Source of the DNA: Hetaerina americana
Lineage: Eukaryota; Arthropoda; Insecta; Odonata; Calopterygidae
Direction: 5' to 3'
DNA: 64,000 nt
Assembly: GCA_022747635.1 (NCBI GenBank)
Contig: JAKTNV010000009.1
Coordinates: forward strand, 2,222,564 to 2,286,563
Shown here: one piece after another, positions 55,096-64,000 of the stretch
Layout: each line of letters starts with the position of its first letter
Numbering within the stretch: the first letter of the stretch is position 1
Translations under genes and position numbers: made by a program
Notes under the pieces: generated by a model
Database searches by the model: none
The model's input: only the letters and a program-made list of their open reading frames with translations
What the model was told of the DNA's origin: nothing

Positions 55096-55861
55096 ACCTG
55101 CCCATAATATATAATGTTTAATAAAGGACATGGAGGACACATTTCTTGAATTTGGAAGTTTTGCGCTGCTTTTCTGTGACTGTTTTCGGTGGCTCTGCCC
55201 GTCGCTCGGAGGAACAGGTCGCTGCCCAGGTCATTGCCCTATATTCCGAGTTGAATTTTAGCTAAACACGGCGCGGGAAAGTCAAAACTATCTTCCCTAG
55301 ATCTCCGCAGTCTTCGACACACGCCGAGATGCTGCGTCATCCACCGGGCCCGCCCCGGGCCTCTTGGGAAAGCAACGACGAATTGGCTTCCATGCCACCG
55401 GAACTAGTCCCATCTACATTGGCAGTGCTTCCCGCCTCTGGAGTGCTGACCGGTCGTCCCGTGCCATTGCGTCGCCCCCATTCGCGGGGCGGGGACAAAT
55501 GATAGCCTTTCCACGCTTCCCCGCAGCGCTCGGACAGCTTTTGAAGAATTGACTTTTTTGGGAAACTTTCTATGGAATTGAACGCGCGATCTAATCAGTC
55601 GCGTTGACTTTCACGCATCGCCCACGAGTAAGAGGAACGTCAGTCGGGGCGTGACTCGGCGTGCGGAACACCCACGCCATTTTGCGGACGGATGACGAGC
55701 GATATCAGGTGAAAAAAACACCGTGATGAACACCATTACCGATACTATCCACTCCAAGCAAGCATGAAATAAGAAGGGATAAACCCTGAAAGCAATATAT
55801 TTGAATCTGCGTAGAAATCGTTAGTGGTTATAACCCATTGGTGTATTGTCGGCTGGAGATA
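55096..55861. other. No recognisable feature; GC-rich 55190-55700
   Basis: No family motif. The 62-codon plus frame at 55364 is unsupported. Confidence 0.4.
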
Positions 55862-56552
55862 CGTACATTTGCTCGAGTGAGGTCTCATTTGGAATATTCC
55901 GCGAGTATTTGGGATACTTGGGAGAAAATTTAACAAAAGCAATTAGATGAGGTCCAGAGAAAATCCGCCAGATTCGTCAAAAATTGTTATAATAAGGAGA
56001 CGAGTGTGAGAGGCCTTTAAGGGGGAATTAGGGTGGGAGCCACTTGAGATGCGAAGAGAACAACCGAGACTTGAGTCTTTGAAAAAGGTTCAGAACAAAC
56101 GAGTCGCACGATGAACTGCTAAATGAATCATTATTATGGCCCCACACTAATTAAGTAGATCAGGCCACAAATAAGATAAGATAAGAGAGATTTCAGTACA
56201 GATAGATACAAATACTCGTTCTTTCTCGGACATTCGCGAATCATAATAGTCCAAAAGAAACCAACGTCTCTATAAAAATATTAAAGACATTCGATTAACA
56301 AATCAGGACAAGATTAAACGTTGCGTAGACATAAGGTACATTCGTGGATGCATGTGTGCATTAGTTAATAGCATATGTATTTGCATGCGTTTAAGTCAAA
56401 AAGGTTTTTGCATGAATATACACGCCTTCTTGGATATAGATTGGAATAAAAATGTTGGTTTTGCATGTGGTTAAATTCTCTTTTACGAGTGGTGACCTAA
56501 CACCCCCCGCCACGCACCCTTTCGGCGGCTTTCGGGGCATTATGTAGATATG
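55862..56552 (+). mobile_element. LINE 3' part with the non-amber codon, UTR and tail
   Basis: TTGCTCGAGTGAGGTCTCAT (ARVRSHLEY), TTTGGGATACTTGGGAGAAA (WDTWEK), GTCCAGAGAAAATCCGCCAG (VQRKSARF), AAAATTGTTATAATAAGGAG: here TAT stands where three other copies have TAG. Frameshifted C-terminus, UTR, TTTTACGAGTGGTGACCTAA, hairpin CCGCCACGCACCCTTTCGGC and GTAGATATG follow. Confidence 0.8.
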
Positions 56553-58099
56553 CCGAATGCATCATCACCATCGTCCCACGCGGAGGTCATCCCTCCGCAT
56601 CGTGTGCCTACATCTTTGGTTTAATAGCTCAAGCTACATCATTGGCATTCGTCAAGCTTATAAATGACGGTTTCAGAAGAAGAGCAGTCGTGCACTCAAA
56701 ATTTAAGAGCGATTAAGAAAAGAGGCGTTTCATCACACATGACACCCACCACGTTGAAATACCTCGAATTTGAGAGAGCGGGAGGAAATTCCGACCGGTC
56801 CACGGGCCCGGGAGGCAAATCAGTACTGCCTAGTTACACCGAACTGATTCGTCCGTTTACGCGACCACGCATCTGGAATAATTACACGTCATCATAGGCA
56901 ACAATCGATCATGATTCGACAATTCATAACTTTCAATCCAATGTGACTGCACGGGTCCAGTCTTCCATGAGTCCGTTTCACCACGGTCCCTCAAAGGAAA
57001 TTGCCGTCCGCCATGTTAATATTCTATCCGTATTTTGATCTGTTCGAATGGAACCAGTTTCAGTGCAATACTTACACTTTATCCAAGACCATCCCAATGG
57101 CCACCAACAGGTTTATTTCTCTGGGGTCGGCGTCGCTAATGTTCCTCTTTCAAAGGAATGCGATCATCCTCCTCTGGGCCATTCGAATCGGAAAACCACC
57201 ACCGCCGCCGCGTTTTGTGAATCGCTTTACTTGAAGAGTGGGACTACCGACCGGAGAACCCGGGTTCCATTCCCGGAGATGCCGGGGAGCAGGTAGAGAA
57301 CTTCACCAAATCAGGAAGTGTTTCGGACGAACACGATCGAAAAAATAGAGATGCATAAAAATAAGAAGTGCGCAAGTAAAAGAAATGCACGCACAGAGAA
57401 GAAAGATGATGACTAAGGATGCAAAGAAAATATACGTAAGGATCTTTCTTATGGAGCGGTGCGGTACAAAACTTGGTCGCCCAGGCAAGGCGATACGTAT
57501 GGATACGTCTCACATCCATCAAACGGTACTTTCCAGGAACAAATTGAAGTAAAACTCCTATGGCCGTAATAAGTAAGCGCCACTCGTCCCAAAGAGAACA
57601 CCATAAATTGCTGTGATGACTTTTGGGAGAAGGATTCGGCCACCCGAGGTCATTTTCTCTTCACATCATTCCATTTTTATCACGGGAACAATAATTTTGG
57701 TGGTTCCCCGTGGTATTCCTCAAAGTTGCTCTATCAGCGAGGCCATCGCTCACCGGGGGCGGAGGCCGCACTCCCGGGAGCAGATTGTCCGGCTTCACCC
57801 TGCGGGAAGGCGCTGGACCGCGTCCCCCCGTCCACGCCCACGTTGGACACACAAGGACTGGATGACGCTTGTTGAAGAGGAAGACGCCGCTTGGAGTGTC
57901 GGAGTGGGCATCAAAGGGAGAGGGGAGAAAACCGGAAGCCATCCGGAATAGCCGGAACGGGAAGAGGGGCACGAACTGGTTTGGAACACAGGCGATTGAG
58001 AGCATCGCGAGACGGGTTTCACCTTTCAAAATGTGACGCAAGGTCGAGCGGGATGATTATTCCTCTGGTGTCTCCAATCTTCATTCCCCCCCCACCCCT
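56553..58099. other. No recognisable feature; GC-rich 57690-58100
   Basis: Contains frames of up to 126 codons on both strands with no family match, and a G-run at 58108-58117 just beyond. A B-box-like GGGTTCCATTCCCGG at 57262-57276 lacks an A box I can place. Confidence 0.4.
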
Positions 58100-59018
58100 A
58101 CATGATCGAGGGGGGGGGGGCGAACAGTGGCGACTCCAGCGGCGGAGAATAAAGTGAATGGGAGGCTTGGACACAGAGTATACAGGAAGCCCACTCACAC
58201 CGACCGCTACGTTAATGCTGCATCGCACCACCATCCCAGTCAGAAGACCTCACTGGTAGACACACTTGTCAGCCGAGCATATAAAATATGTGACTCCGAT
58301 TCTATTGCCAACGAGAAGAAACACTTGACAACTGCCCTGCAAAGGAATGGATACAGCGCTCATATGATCCAAAAAAGGGCCGAGAAGTAAGAAAAGAAGA
58401 GACAAACCACCACTGTTCCTGACAGGGAGGAAGACCCCAGACCACAACCGAAGGTTACGTCACCATCCCCTTCATCGCAGGGACTTCGGTAAGAATCGCG
58501 AGGGCTTTAAGGAAGCATGATGTTGTGACCAGATTCAACTGCGTCACCAAGATAGCTGACACCCTACCCGGACCCAAGGATGAAATTTCACCGTTAATAT
58601 GAGAAGGCGTGTACCAAGTGCCATGCTCTAGCGGCAAATGGTACATCGGTGAAACATGCAGAGCGCTGAAAACACGCATGAGTGAATATCAGAGAGCAAC
58701 CAAGACCAAACAGTTTAGAGCATCGGCCATCGCTGCGCACGCCTGGAGTGAACCCGGACACTCTATTCTGTTCTACGACGCTAAAATAATGGCGAAAGAA
58801 GAAAAATACTTCCCGAGGATAATTAGAGAGGCCATTGAAATCGTTAAAAGGCCAGAAAACTTTAACAGAGAGGATGGATATCCACTCCACAGTTCGTGGA
58901 AAGGAACTATTCCGCGCAAATATGAGGAGGCTCCCTGATTGGCCGAAGAAATTTCCTGGTATTGGTGCCGAATTTTCCCTATATAAGACGGGACAACGAG
59001 CTTCTTTCCATCTTTGAC
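58100..59018 (+). pseudogene. Penelope-like element: RT C-terminus and GIY-YIG
   Basis: A frame to 58390 reads GRLGHRVYRKPTHTDRYVNA, HHHPSQKTSLVDTLVSRAYK and HLTTALQRNGYSAHMI, the post-palm region of PLE RTs. Shifted pieces then read TSVRIARALRKHDVVTRFNC and ADTLPGPKDEISPL. From 58609 the GIY-YIG domain is open: YQVPCSSGKWYIGETCRALK, TRMSEYQRAT, IAAHAWSEPGHSILFYDAKI and EEKYFPRIIREAIEIVKRPE to 58938. It differs from the 0.9-2.7 kb PLE and belongs to another lineage. The palm is missing; several frameshifts in the linker. Confidence 0.85.
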
Positions 59019-59049
59019 CTGAGGACGCCAGCAGGAGAGCTGGCGGAAC
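59019..59049 (+). ncRNA. Hammerhead-like core and 7-bp hairpin at PLE 3' end
   Basis: CTGAGGA (59019-59025), an exact fit to CUGANGA, stem CGCCAGC/GCTGGCG (59026-59032 with 59039-59045) around AGGAGA, then GAAC (59046-59049), where the consensus has GAAA. It lies about 80 bases after the PLE stop codon. A cleavage-site strand with a UH was not clearly found, so catalysis is unproven. Confidence 0.45.
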
Positions 59050-59104
59050 TGTTGTGAATTTGAACGACATACGCGGACGCAGCCCGAAAAATGTGGAAAT
59101 CACT

Positions 59105-59505
59105 TCCCCTTCCATCCCTCGTCTATCTCTGATGTGGGGGGACCCTCCCGCTACCTGCAGCTTCGGGTAACATTCCCTCCCTGTGCCCTTGGAAGCGAAG
59201 ACCGTTGTATGCTTCATGTCTATGGGGTAGAAGAATTTCGTTTCTTAATTGTCAAATTCTATCTCGCACGTTATTGGATACTTTTTTACTACAAGCTAAG
59301 GTGCATTTGTTTGTTAGTTGATAGTATACGTATTTGTATGCGTGCAAGTTGTAAAGGTTTTTGCATGAATGTATACGCCACTGTGGGTGTAGATTGGCAT
59401 AAAAATGTTGGTTTTGAATGTGATTAAATTCTATTTAACGGGTTGTGACGAAACACCCCCGCCACACGCCCTTGCGGCGGCTTGCGGGGCATTCTGTAGA
59501 TGCGT
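59105..59505 (+). mobile_element. LINE 3' UTR and tail
   Basis: Follows the PLE. It shares the UTR start with 61600-61670 (GGGGGGACCCTCCCGCTACC; GGGTAACATTCCCTCCCTG), then TTAGTTGATAGTATACGTAT, TTTTGCATGAATGTATACGC, TAACGGGTTGTGACGAAACA, the hairpin CCGCCACACGCCCTTGCGGC...TTGCGGGGCATT and GTAGATGCG. Confidence 0.8.
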
Positions 59506-59514
59506 AATATACTT

Positions 59515-59895
59515 AACCTGCCTGCGCCTTTGGAGACGAGAGGCATGTTGCATTTGCAAATTTCATGTCCATGTGGTAGTGGAAATGCGCCTTCTTGCTT
59601 TTCAAATTCTAGCTTGCACGTTAATGGATGAATTTCTTACTGTATCCTACGGTGCAAGTTAGATGTTGGTATATGTTATATGGCGGTTTTTGTTAGATGA
59701 TGGTATATGTATTTGCATACGTATGAAATGTAGGGATTTTTGCCTGAATGTAGACGCCACTGTGGGTATGGGTTTGCATCCATGTGTTGGTTTTGATTGT
59801 GGTTTTGCTGTCTTTTAAGAGTGGTGATCCAACACCCCCCGCCACACGCTCTTGCCATAGCTTGGGGGCTATGGTGTAGATGTAGATGATTCGCC
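59515..59895 (+). mobile_element. LINE 3' UTR and tail, second copy in tandem
   Basis: Begins CCTTTGGAGACGAGAGGCAT, matching the preceding copy after its CCTTGGAAGCGAAGACC, and carries the same blocks to AAGAGTGGTGATCCAACACC, a degraded hairpin (CCGCCACACGCTCTTGCCAT...GGGGGCTATGG) and GTAGATGTAGATGAT. Two tails head-to-tail suggest one insertion near the other's target-like tail. Confidence 0.8.
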
Positions 59896-60430
59896 TTCAC
59901 CCCACCCGGTGCAATGGCTCACGGCGACGGGCGTGAAGACCACAGACTTGGACAGTGTTTACTAAAAATTTTAATCTTGTCCCTACTTTTGTTTAATATT
60001 ATATACCCCTATTTTCCACAGCGCTATTACTGCGTCTTAGTTGTTCCCCCTCTTATTGTTTTCACGAATAGTGCGCGGGAAAAACGAATACTTGAATCTA
60101 TCAGTTCGACAGTCTCTCTAATTTTGTGACGAAATTCGGCCCTGCCAATGTAATTAGGGGGCTAATATTGTATCACCAATGTCGGATGAGAAACCATACG
60201 CTTCATATAATCAGCTTAATCTAGCGCGAATCTTCGCGTATCCACCCCAATATTCCTTATCAAATGCGTGACGACACTTTGTGCCTTTCTGAATCAACTG
60301 GATACTTCCTGATGAATACTCCCTCAAGAATAACATTTTGGCCAATCACATGTAATGCCTATCGCGATGAAAGAAATTCCTCGCTCAAAGGACGTACCTG
60401 TAGGGAATTGAGGCAGGGTGATGGAATTAA
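59896..60430. other. No recognisable feature
   Basis: AT-rich, no motif. Confidence 0.45.
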
Positions 60431-61207
60431 GGTACGGTGATTTATCGGGAGATTTCTGGATATGAGGATCGTTTTACTCGAGCGCAGGATTTAGATTACA
60501 TTACTATATTGTGTTCTAACTGGGGATTGTCATCAAATTACAATAAATGTTCGGTGGTAAATTTCTTTAAAAGATCAACGGGATTTGCTTACAAATTAGT
60601 TGGAGTTTACCTAGGCGTAGTCGATGCGGTAAAATACCTAGGTGTTACATTCATAAAAGACTTAACTTGGGGGACTCACATACGTGAAGTCTGCGGTCAA
60701 GCATATAAAAAATTGGGATTCATTAGACGCATTGTCGGCAAAAGTGACTCGAAGGTCAAGGAACGTTGTCACCACGCTCTTGTAAGGCCTCATTGAGAAT
60801 ACGCATGCAGCGTGTGGGATCCGAGTGAAAAAGGTCTCATTCGGGAAATTGAGAAGGTTCAACGCCGGGCAGCCCGTTTTGTAAAAAATTCCTACGATAA
60901 AACGCAAAGCGTCACCGAAATGCTCATGGATTTGGGGTGGGAATCATTGGCAGAGAGACGATTCAATGCAAGATTGAAATTATTAAATAAATTCAGATCC
61001 GCATGTTTCAGCACCGAGGTCTCGCAAATTATTCGTACTCCTACACACATTGGTCGCTTGGATCATGCATATAAAATTCGGGAAATTGATGCCAGAACTA
61101 GCCGACTCAAGGACTCCTTCTTCCCACGGACAATACGGGATAGCAACTGCAGGGTTATAAAAAGCAAAAATTCCACTTGCCACCCTCAGCATCAAGGGAA
61201 TTATTAG
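60431..61207 (+). pseudogene. LINE RT from after the FADD motif to the C-terminus
   Basis: Close relative of 45027-45840 (minus): VIYREISGYEDRF, SNYNKCSVVNFFKRSTGFAY, DAVKYLGVTFIKDLTWGTHI, VCGQAYKKLGFIRRIVGKSD and KVKERCHHALVRPH, then a TGA at about 60795 where relatives have Leu before EYA, then VQRRAARFVKNSYDKTQSVT (Tyr codon intact), MLMDLGWESLAERRFNARLK, and ending HPQHQGNY with stop at 61205-61207. FADD itself is just lost upstream. Confidence 0.88.
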
Positions 61208-61500
61208 TTCTACTTAAATGCATACTCTTTCACTAACCAACAAACAACTCCTCATTTATCTTTATCAACTGCGCATTTATCTATATTAAGTGTCAATCCC
61301 CATAAATGGGGATTGACACTCAGCATAGATAAATGCTGATCATGCATTATAAAATTCGCGAAATAGATGCTAGAAATAGCCGACTCAAGGACTCCTTCTT
61401 CCCACGGACAATACGGGATAGCAACTCCAGGGTTATAGATAACAAAAATTCCACTTGCCACGCTCAACGTCTATGGAATACTTAGATCTACTTAAATCCA
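61208..61500 (+). mobile_element. Palindromic junction and duplicated RT C-terminal end
   Basis: After the stop come a 60-base spacer, the palindrome 61267-61340 (arms CGCATTTATCTATATTAAGT/… and GGGGATTGACACTCAGCATA, loop ATAAAT) and a second copy of the C-terminal coding end (IREIDARNSRLKDSFFPRTI, stop near 61484). The same spacer word CAACTCCTCAT and palindrome occur between the two units at 44.9-45.0 kb. Here most of the second unit is deleted, from ID(K) directly to HYKIREIDAR. Confidence 0.85.
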
Positions 61501-61996
61501 TGCTCTTTCACTAACCTCGTGGGTTTGTTATTTTAACCCATTCTTTCCTAATTACTTCATTAGTGTCCTGTTAATCTGTTTTTAAGTCTCCCTTTCAATC
61601 CGTCGTCCCTCTCCGCGGGGGGAACTGCCTGCTACCTGGAACGTTGGGTCGCATTCCCTGCCTTTTACAGTCTCCTCGGGGGGTGGAGTGTTTTGTGGTG
61701 CATTTTCATGTGGTAGTGATGTTTCACATTCTTGCTTGTTGTGTCCTGGCTTGCGTGTTGTTGGATGGCTTTCTCGCCGCATCCCGGGCTGCAGTTTGTT
61801 GTTGGTGTGTGATATATGTGTTTGCATGAGTGTTGGATGAACGGATTTTTGCATGAAAGTGTGTGCGCTGCTGTGGGTGTAATTTTCCGTGTTGTTGTTT
61901 TGAATGTGGCATTGTTCCTCTTTACGGTTGGTGACGTAACAGCCCCCGCCACACGCCCTTGCGGCGGCTTACGGGGTATTATGTAGATGTAGATGT
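61501..61996 (+). mobile_element. LINE 3' UTR and tail
   Basis: TTTCACTAACCTCGTGGGTT, TTTTTAAGTCTCCCTTTCAA, CTGCCTGCTACCTGGAACGT, GGGGTGGAGTGTTTTGTGGT, then the 320-bp terminal part shared with 47455-47775, hairpin CCGCCACACGCCCTTGCGGC...TTACGGGGTATTATG and GTAGATGTAGATGTA. Confidence 0.85.
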
Positions 61997-62340
61997 ACCG
62001 TCGCTGATTCAACCCAAAAAACCTAGAAAACACCAATGTTAGCTTCTATAATCATAATTTGTGACATTCACCAACATTCATGAGTATAATCGTGAGTTCT
62101 TTTATCCATGAATTGATCATCTTTGACTTTCACAAATTATTCAATTATCCTTATTCAAATGCAGCACAGCACATCCTCTCAAAATGAAGGGAAAAATGGA
62201 ACCCCGCCAAGGGGGTATATTCAAGGTTAAGGTCAACGTTTTCCATTGCATACGATTTACTGCCCGACCGGGTTTCGATGCATCCCATCATCTCCACCAC
62301 CACATCATGACTGAGATAACACTTTCGCTCATTTCTCCCA
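61997..62340. other. Mostly unassigned; hammerhead-like relic on the minus strand at 62265-62294
   Basis: On the minus strand GAGATGA (62294-62288), then GGGATGCATC, GAAACCCGGTCG (to 62265) resembles the 32.7-kb motif with two core changes and almost no hairpin loop. Upstream and downstream nothing else is recognised. Confidence 0.35.
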
Positions 62341-62466
62341 GGAAGTCAAGAGTGGTCCTCCTAGTGGTCCTCCTAGCACCGTCCATCCAGGCTCAGGGCC
62401 GGAGGCCTCCCTCCTACGGTCAACTAGATCAAGACAGCGGTGGATACAACTATGATAAACCAATGG
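62341..62466 (+). CDS. Candidate exon 2 of a secreted, cuticular-type protein
   Basis: A good acceptor (TTTCGCTCATTTCTCCCAG) precedes a frame whose first base would complete an ATG split across the intron: (AT)G AAG TCA AGA, giving (M)KSRVVLLVVLLAPSIQAQ, a textbook signal peptide with likely cleavage after IQA or AQ, followed by RRPPSYGQLDQDSGGYNYDKP. Short Tyr/Gly/Pro-rich sequence with YxYxKP is common in arthropod cuticle and chorion-type proteins, and an intron within the signal peptide is common in those genes (family knowledge). The donor is uncertain (near 62466). No other exon was found. This is the only host-gene candidate I would back. Confidence 0.45.
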
Positions 62467-63154
62467 TTGGTACACACGTTTTTCTTCAGGCTTCGGTGAG
62501 AAATTAGTCAGTTTCGGGCGTAACATGGTGGACATCCTTCCGGATGAAAGGAAACAATTTGCTTCTCCACATGGAGTAGTTGTATTACGACTTAGGATTC
62601 ATCACAGCGTAACGTCTTCAGGTTTCACGTAATGAAACTTTTCTATGCGGAATGGCAAAGTGCCTTCTTTGATCACTTCGTCGAGAAATGTAAAATGAAA
62701 TGCTAGAACATTCTCACGTGAACTGGATCCGACGATCTCTGTTTTTGTTGTCAACAAACTGCTATGAATTCAGACACACGGCAAAAGAAATTCCATTAAC
62801 CTCTTCCCAATTTTCAGTAAATAATAAGTAATTGAAATCCATAGACCTACCGATGCGCACTCAAGTTAATTCGAATTTCACCTCACCCACCCGGCAAAAT
62901 GACGCCCTCTCGTGTATTTTACCGCGGCTAGACTCAAAGCAACGTAAATACATTTTGATATCAATTACTCTAATTGCACGCATTCTCAGAAAAAATTAAT
63001 TTTACTTAGAAATTAAACAATCACACAAACAAAATGAAGAGTTCAAAGGAAAAAAAAGATTATATAATTAAATGTAAATATAAAAATGTTTTTCCTTTTC
63101 AATATCCATATATGAATATATTCGTATGGCAGAATAAACCTAGAAAAAATATGT
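62467..63154. other. No recognisable feature
   Basis: AT-rich, no motif; could be intron if the preceding exon is real. Confidence 0.4.
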
Positions 63155-63236
63155 ATTTTGTATATATATATATATATTATTAATAAACATATACACAATA
63201 TATCGGCATGTACTAAAATTTACTTATATATATATA
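63155..63236. repeat. TA-rich flank
   Basis: Short TATATA runs on both sides of ATTATTAATAAACATATACA; the mariner copy inserted at a TA inside it. Confidence 0.8.
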
Positions 63237-63989
63237 CGAGGGTCATCCGGAAAGTAGTACCCGTTCGTGCCGCATGAAGTGCTGACGACGCGAGTAGCCG
63301 CTGGTCGAGGTCAGATAGCTTCAGTGGCTTGTCTGCCTTCTCTGAGCCAAGTTGCGTGACGCTAGCATTGCCTGTGTTGTTTCTGTGATTGTTTACAATG
63401 TTTAAAAAAATTGAGAACGCCGCCAGTTGTGAAGTGAGGGCAGTGATTAAATTCCTCAATGCAAGAAACGTTCGCCCATGTGATATTCATCGCCAATTAA
63501 AGGAGGTGTATGGAGACAATGTAATGGACGAGTCGTCTGTTCGGCGGTGGTGTCGCAACTTCAACATGGGGAGGGGGAACACACACGACGATGAGCGTTC
63601 GGGGAGACCGTCTGTCATTACAGACCAACTGGTGAGCTCAGTTGACGAATTCGTGAGGAACGATCGGCGCGTCACAATTGATGACATCTGTGAGCATTTT
63701 CCCAATGTTTCTCGAACAATTGTTCATGAAATTGTTAAACACCATCTGCATTATGCAAAAATTTGTGCAAGATGGGTCCCTCGCGTATCTCAATGAGCTG
63801 GCGGCGAAGGACTATGCAGCAGGAATACAGAAACTTGTCACACGTTATGACAAATGCCTTAATTTGCTTGGAGATTATGTTGAGAAGTAGTTTAAAGTAT
63901 CCTCTTTCAAATAAAATTTTTTATGTTTGTTAATATTTACTTTTGTGTCTTTATTTCACGAACGGGTACTACTTTCCGGATGACCCTCG
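63237..63989 (+). mobile_element. Internally deleted mariner (MITE-like), copy 2
   Basis: 753 bp with the same perfect 33-bp inverted ends as copy 1 and TA on both sides (63235-63236, 63990-63991). It is almost identical to copy 1 but retains 15 extra bases (GAAGGACTATGCAGC) after GCTGGCGGC, keeping the C-terminal reading LAAKDYAAGIQKLVTRYDKC. High identity over the whole length implies recent movement of this deletion derivative. Confidence 0.95.
63398..63796 (+). pseudogene. Truncated mariner transposase, DNA-binding half (copy 2)
   Basis: ATG at 63398, 132 residues, differing from copy 1 at two residues visible here (DESSVRR instead of DEPSVRR; ERSGRPS instead of ERSERPS), the latter being the family consensus. 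It ends at the same deletion junction (KICARWVPRVSQ). The C-terminal end (to 63888-63890) is read in another frame. No catalytic domain. Confidence 0.85.
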
Positions 63990-64000
63990 TATATATATAC

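Noticed and set aside
57241..57300. tRNA-like B box GGGTTCCATTCCCGG
   Set aside because: No A box at the right distance and no second copy in the window, so a SINE or tRNA call is not supported.
58019..59217. Long minus-strand frames over the third PLE
   Set aside because: The plus strand carries the PLE RT and GIY-YIG motifs; the minus frames have none.
1..64000. CRISPR arrays, bacterial operons or riboswitches
   Set aside because: No regular direct repeats with spacers were seen, and the TE content is that of an animal genome.

Overview
This window looks like a stretch of a large, repeat-rich animal genome, most likely an arthropod and probably an insect. It has no bacterial-style operons, no long intact host genes, long TA arrays, many mariner-type DNA transposons, two kinds of endonuclease-bearing non-LTR retrotransposon (LINE), three Penelope-like elements (PLEs) with GIY-YIG domains, and tRNA-derived SINEs. 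One short exon-like segment (about 62341-62466, +) encodes a signal-peptide start followed by a Gly/Tyr-rich stretch like secreted or cuticular arthropod proteins. Species cannot be named from sequence alone.

Layout: 1-870 is the 3' part of a LINE with its tail; 870-2945 a PLE (RT, then GIY-YIG, one frameshift) with a pyrimidine-rich 3' region; 3522-4259 an internally deleted mariner with perfect 33-bp inverted ends, matched by a near-identical copy at 63237-63989. From 5 to 24 kb lies a mix of mariner relics (7350-8179 foldback, 8468-8590, 9550-9990, 16136-17061, 17791-18520, 21390-21956), an inverted pair of about 520-bp repeats (5047-5566 and 21957-22474), a 98-bp near-perfect palindrome (13174-13271), LINE 3' ends, the 5' end of a second LINE family (17516-17790; 22482-22968), a SINE and a TA array. 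From 24.7 to 44 kb LINE fragments of both families alternate with LINE tails, mariner relics (28160-28520, 34712-35275, 40190-40858), SINEs and a second PLE fragment (41430-42365).

44.0-47.45 kb (minus strand) holds the best preserved LINE: endonuclease C-terminus, linker, RT with an FADD motif and a C-terminal domain, joined through a palindrome to a second RT C-terminal unit and a tail. The same unusual palindromic junction is present in another copy at 60.4-62.0 kb, so the chimera seems to have been copied as a unit. 50.0-54.4 kb holds three pieces of the second LINE family and a mariner relic; 58.1-59.06 kb a third PLE; 59.1-59.9 kb two LINE-tail copies in tandem.

Nothing here forms an operon or pathway. 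The coherent biology is selfish DNA: LINEs sharing a conserved 3' hairpin and a (GTAGAT)n tail, short tail-only copies of them, mariner derivatives that keep ends but have lost catalytic segments, and PLEs whose 3' regions carry a recurring CUGANGA-hairpin-GAAA structure resembling a hammerhead ribozyme. No rRNA gene, CRISPR array or intact host gene was found. Long stretches without recognisable content are listed as such.
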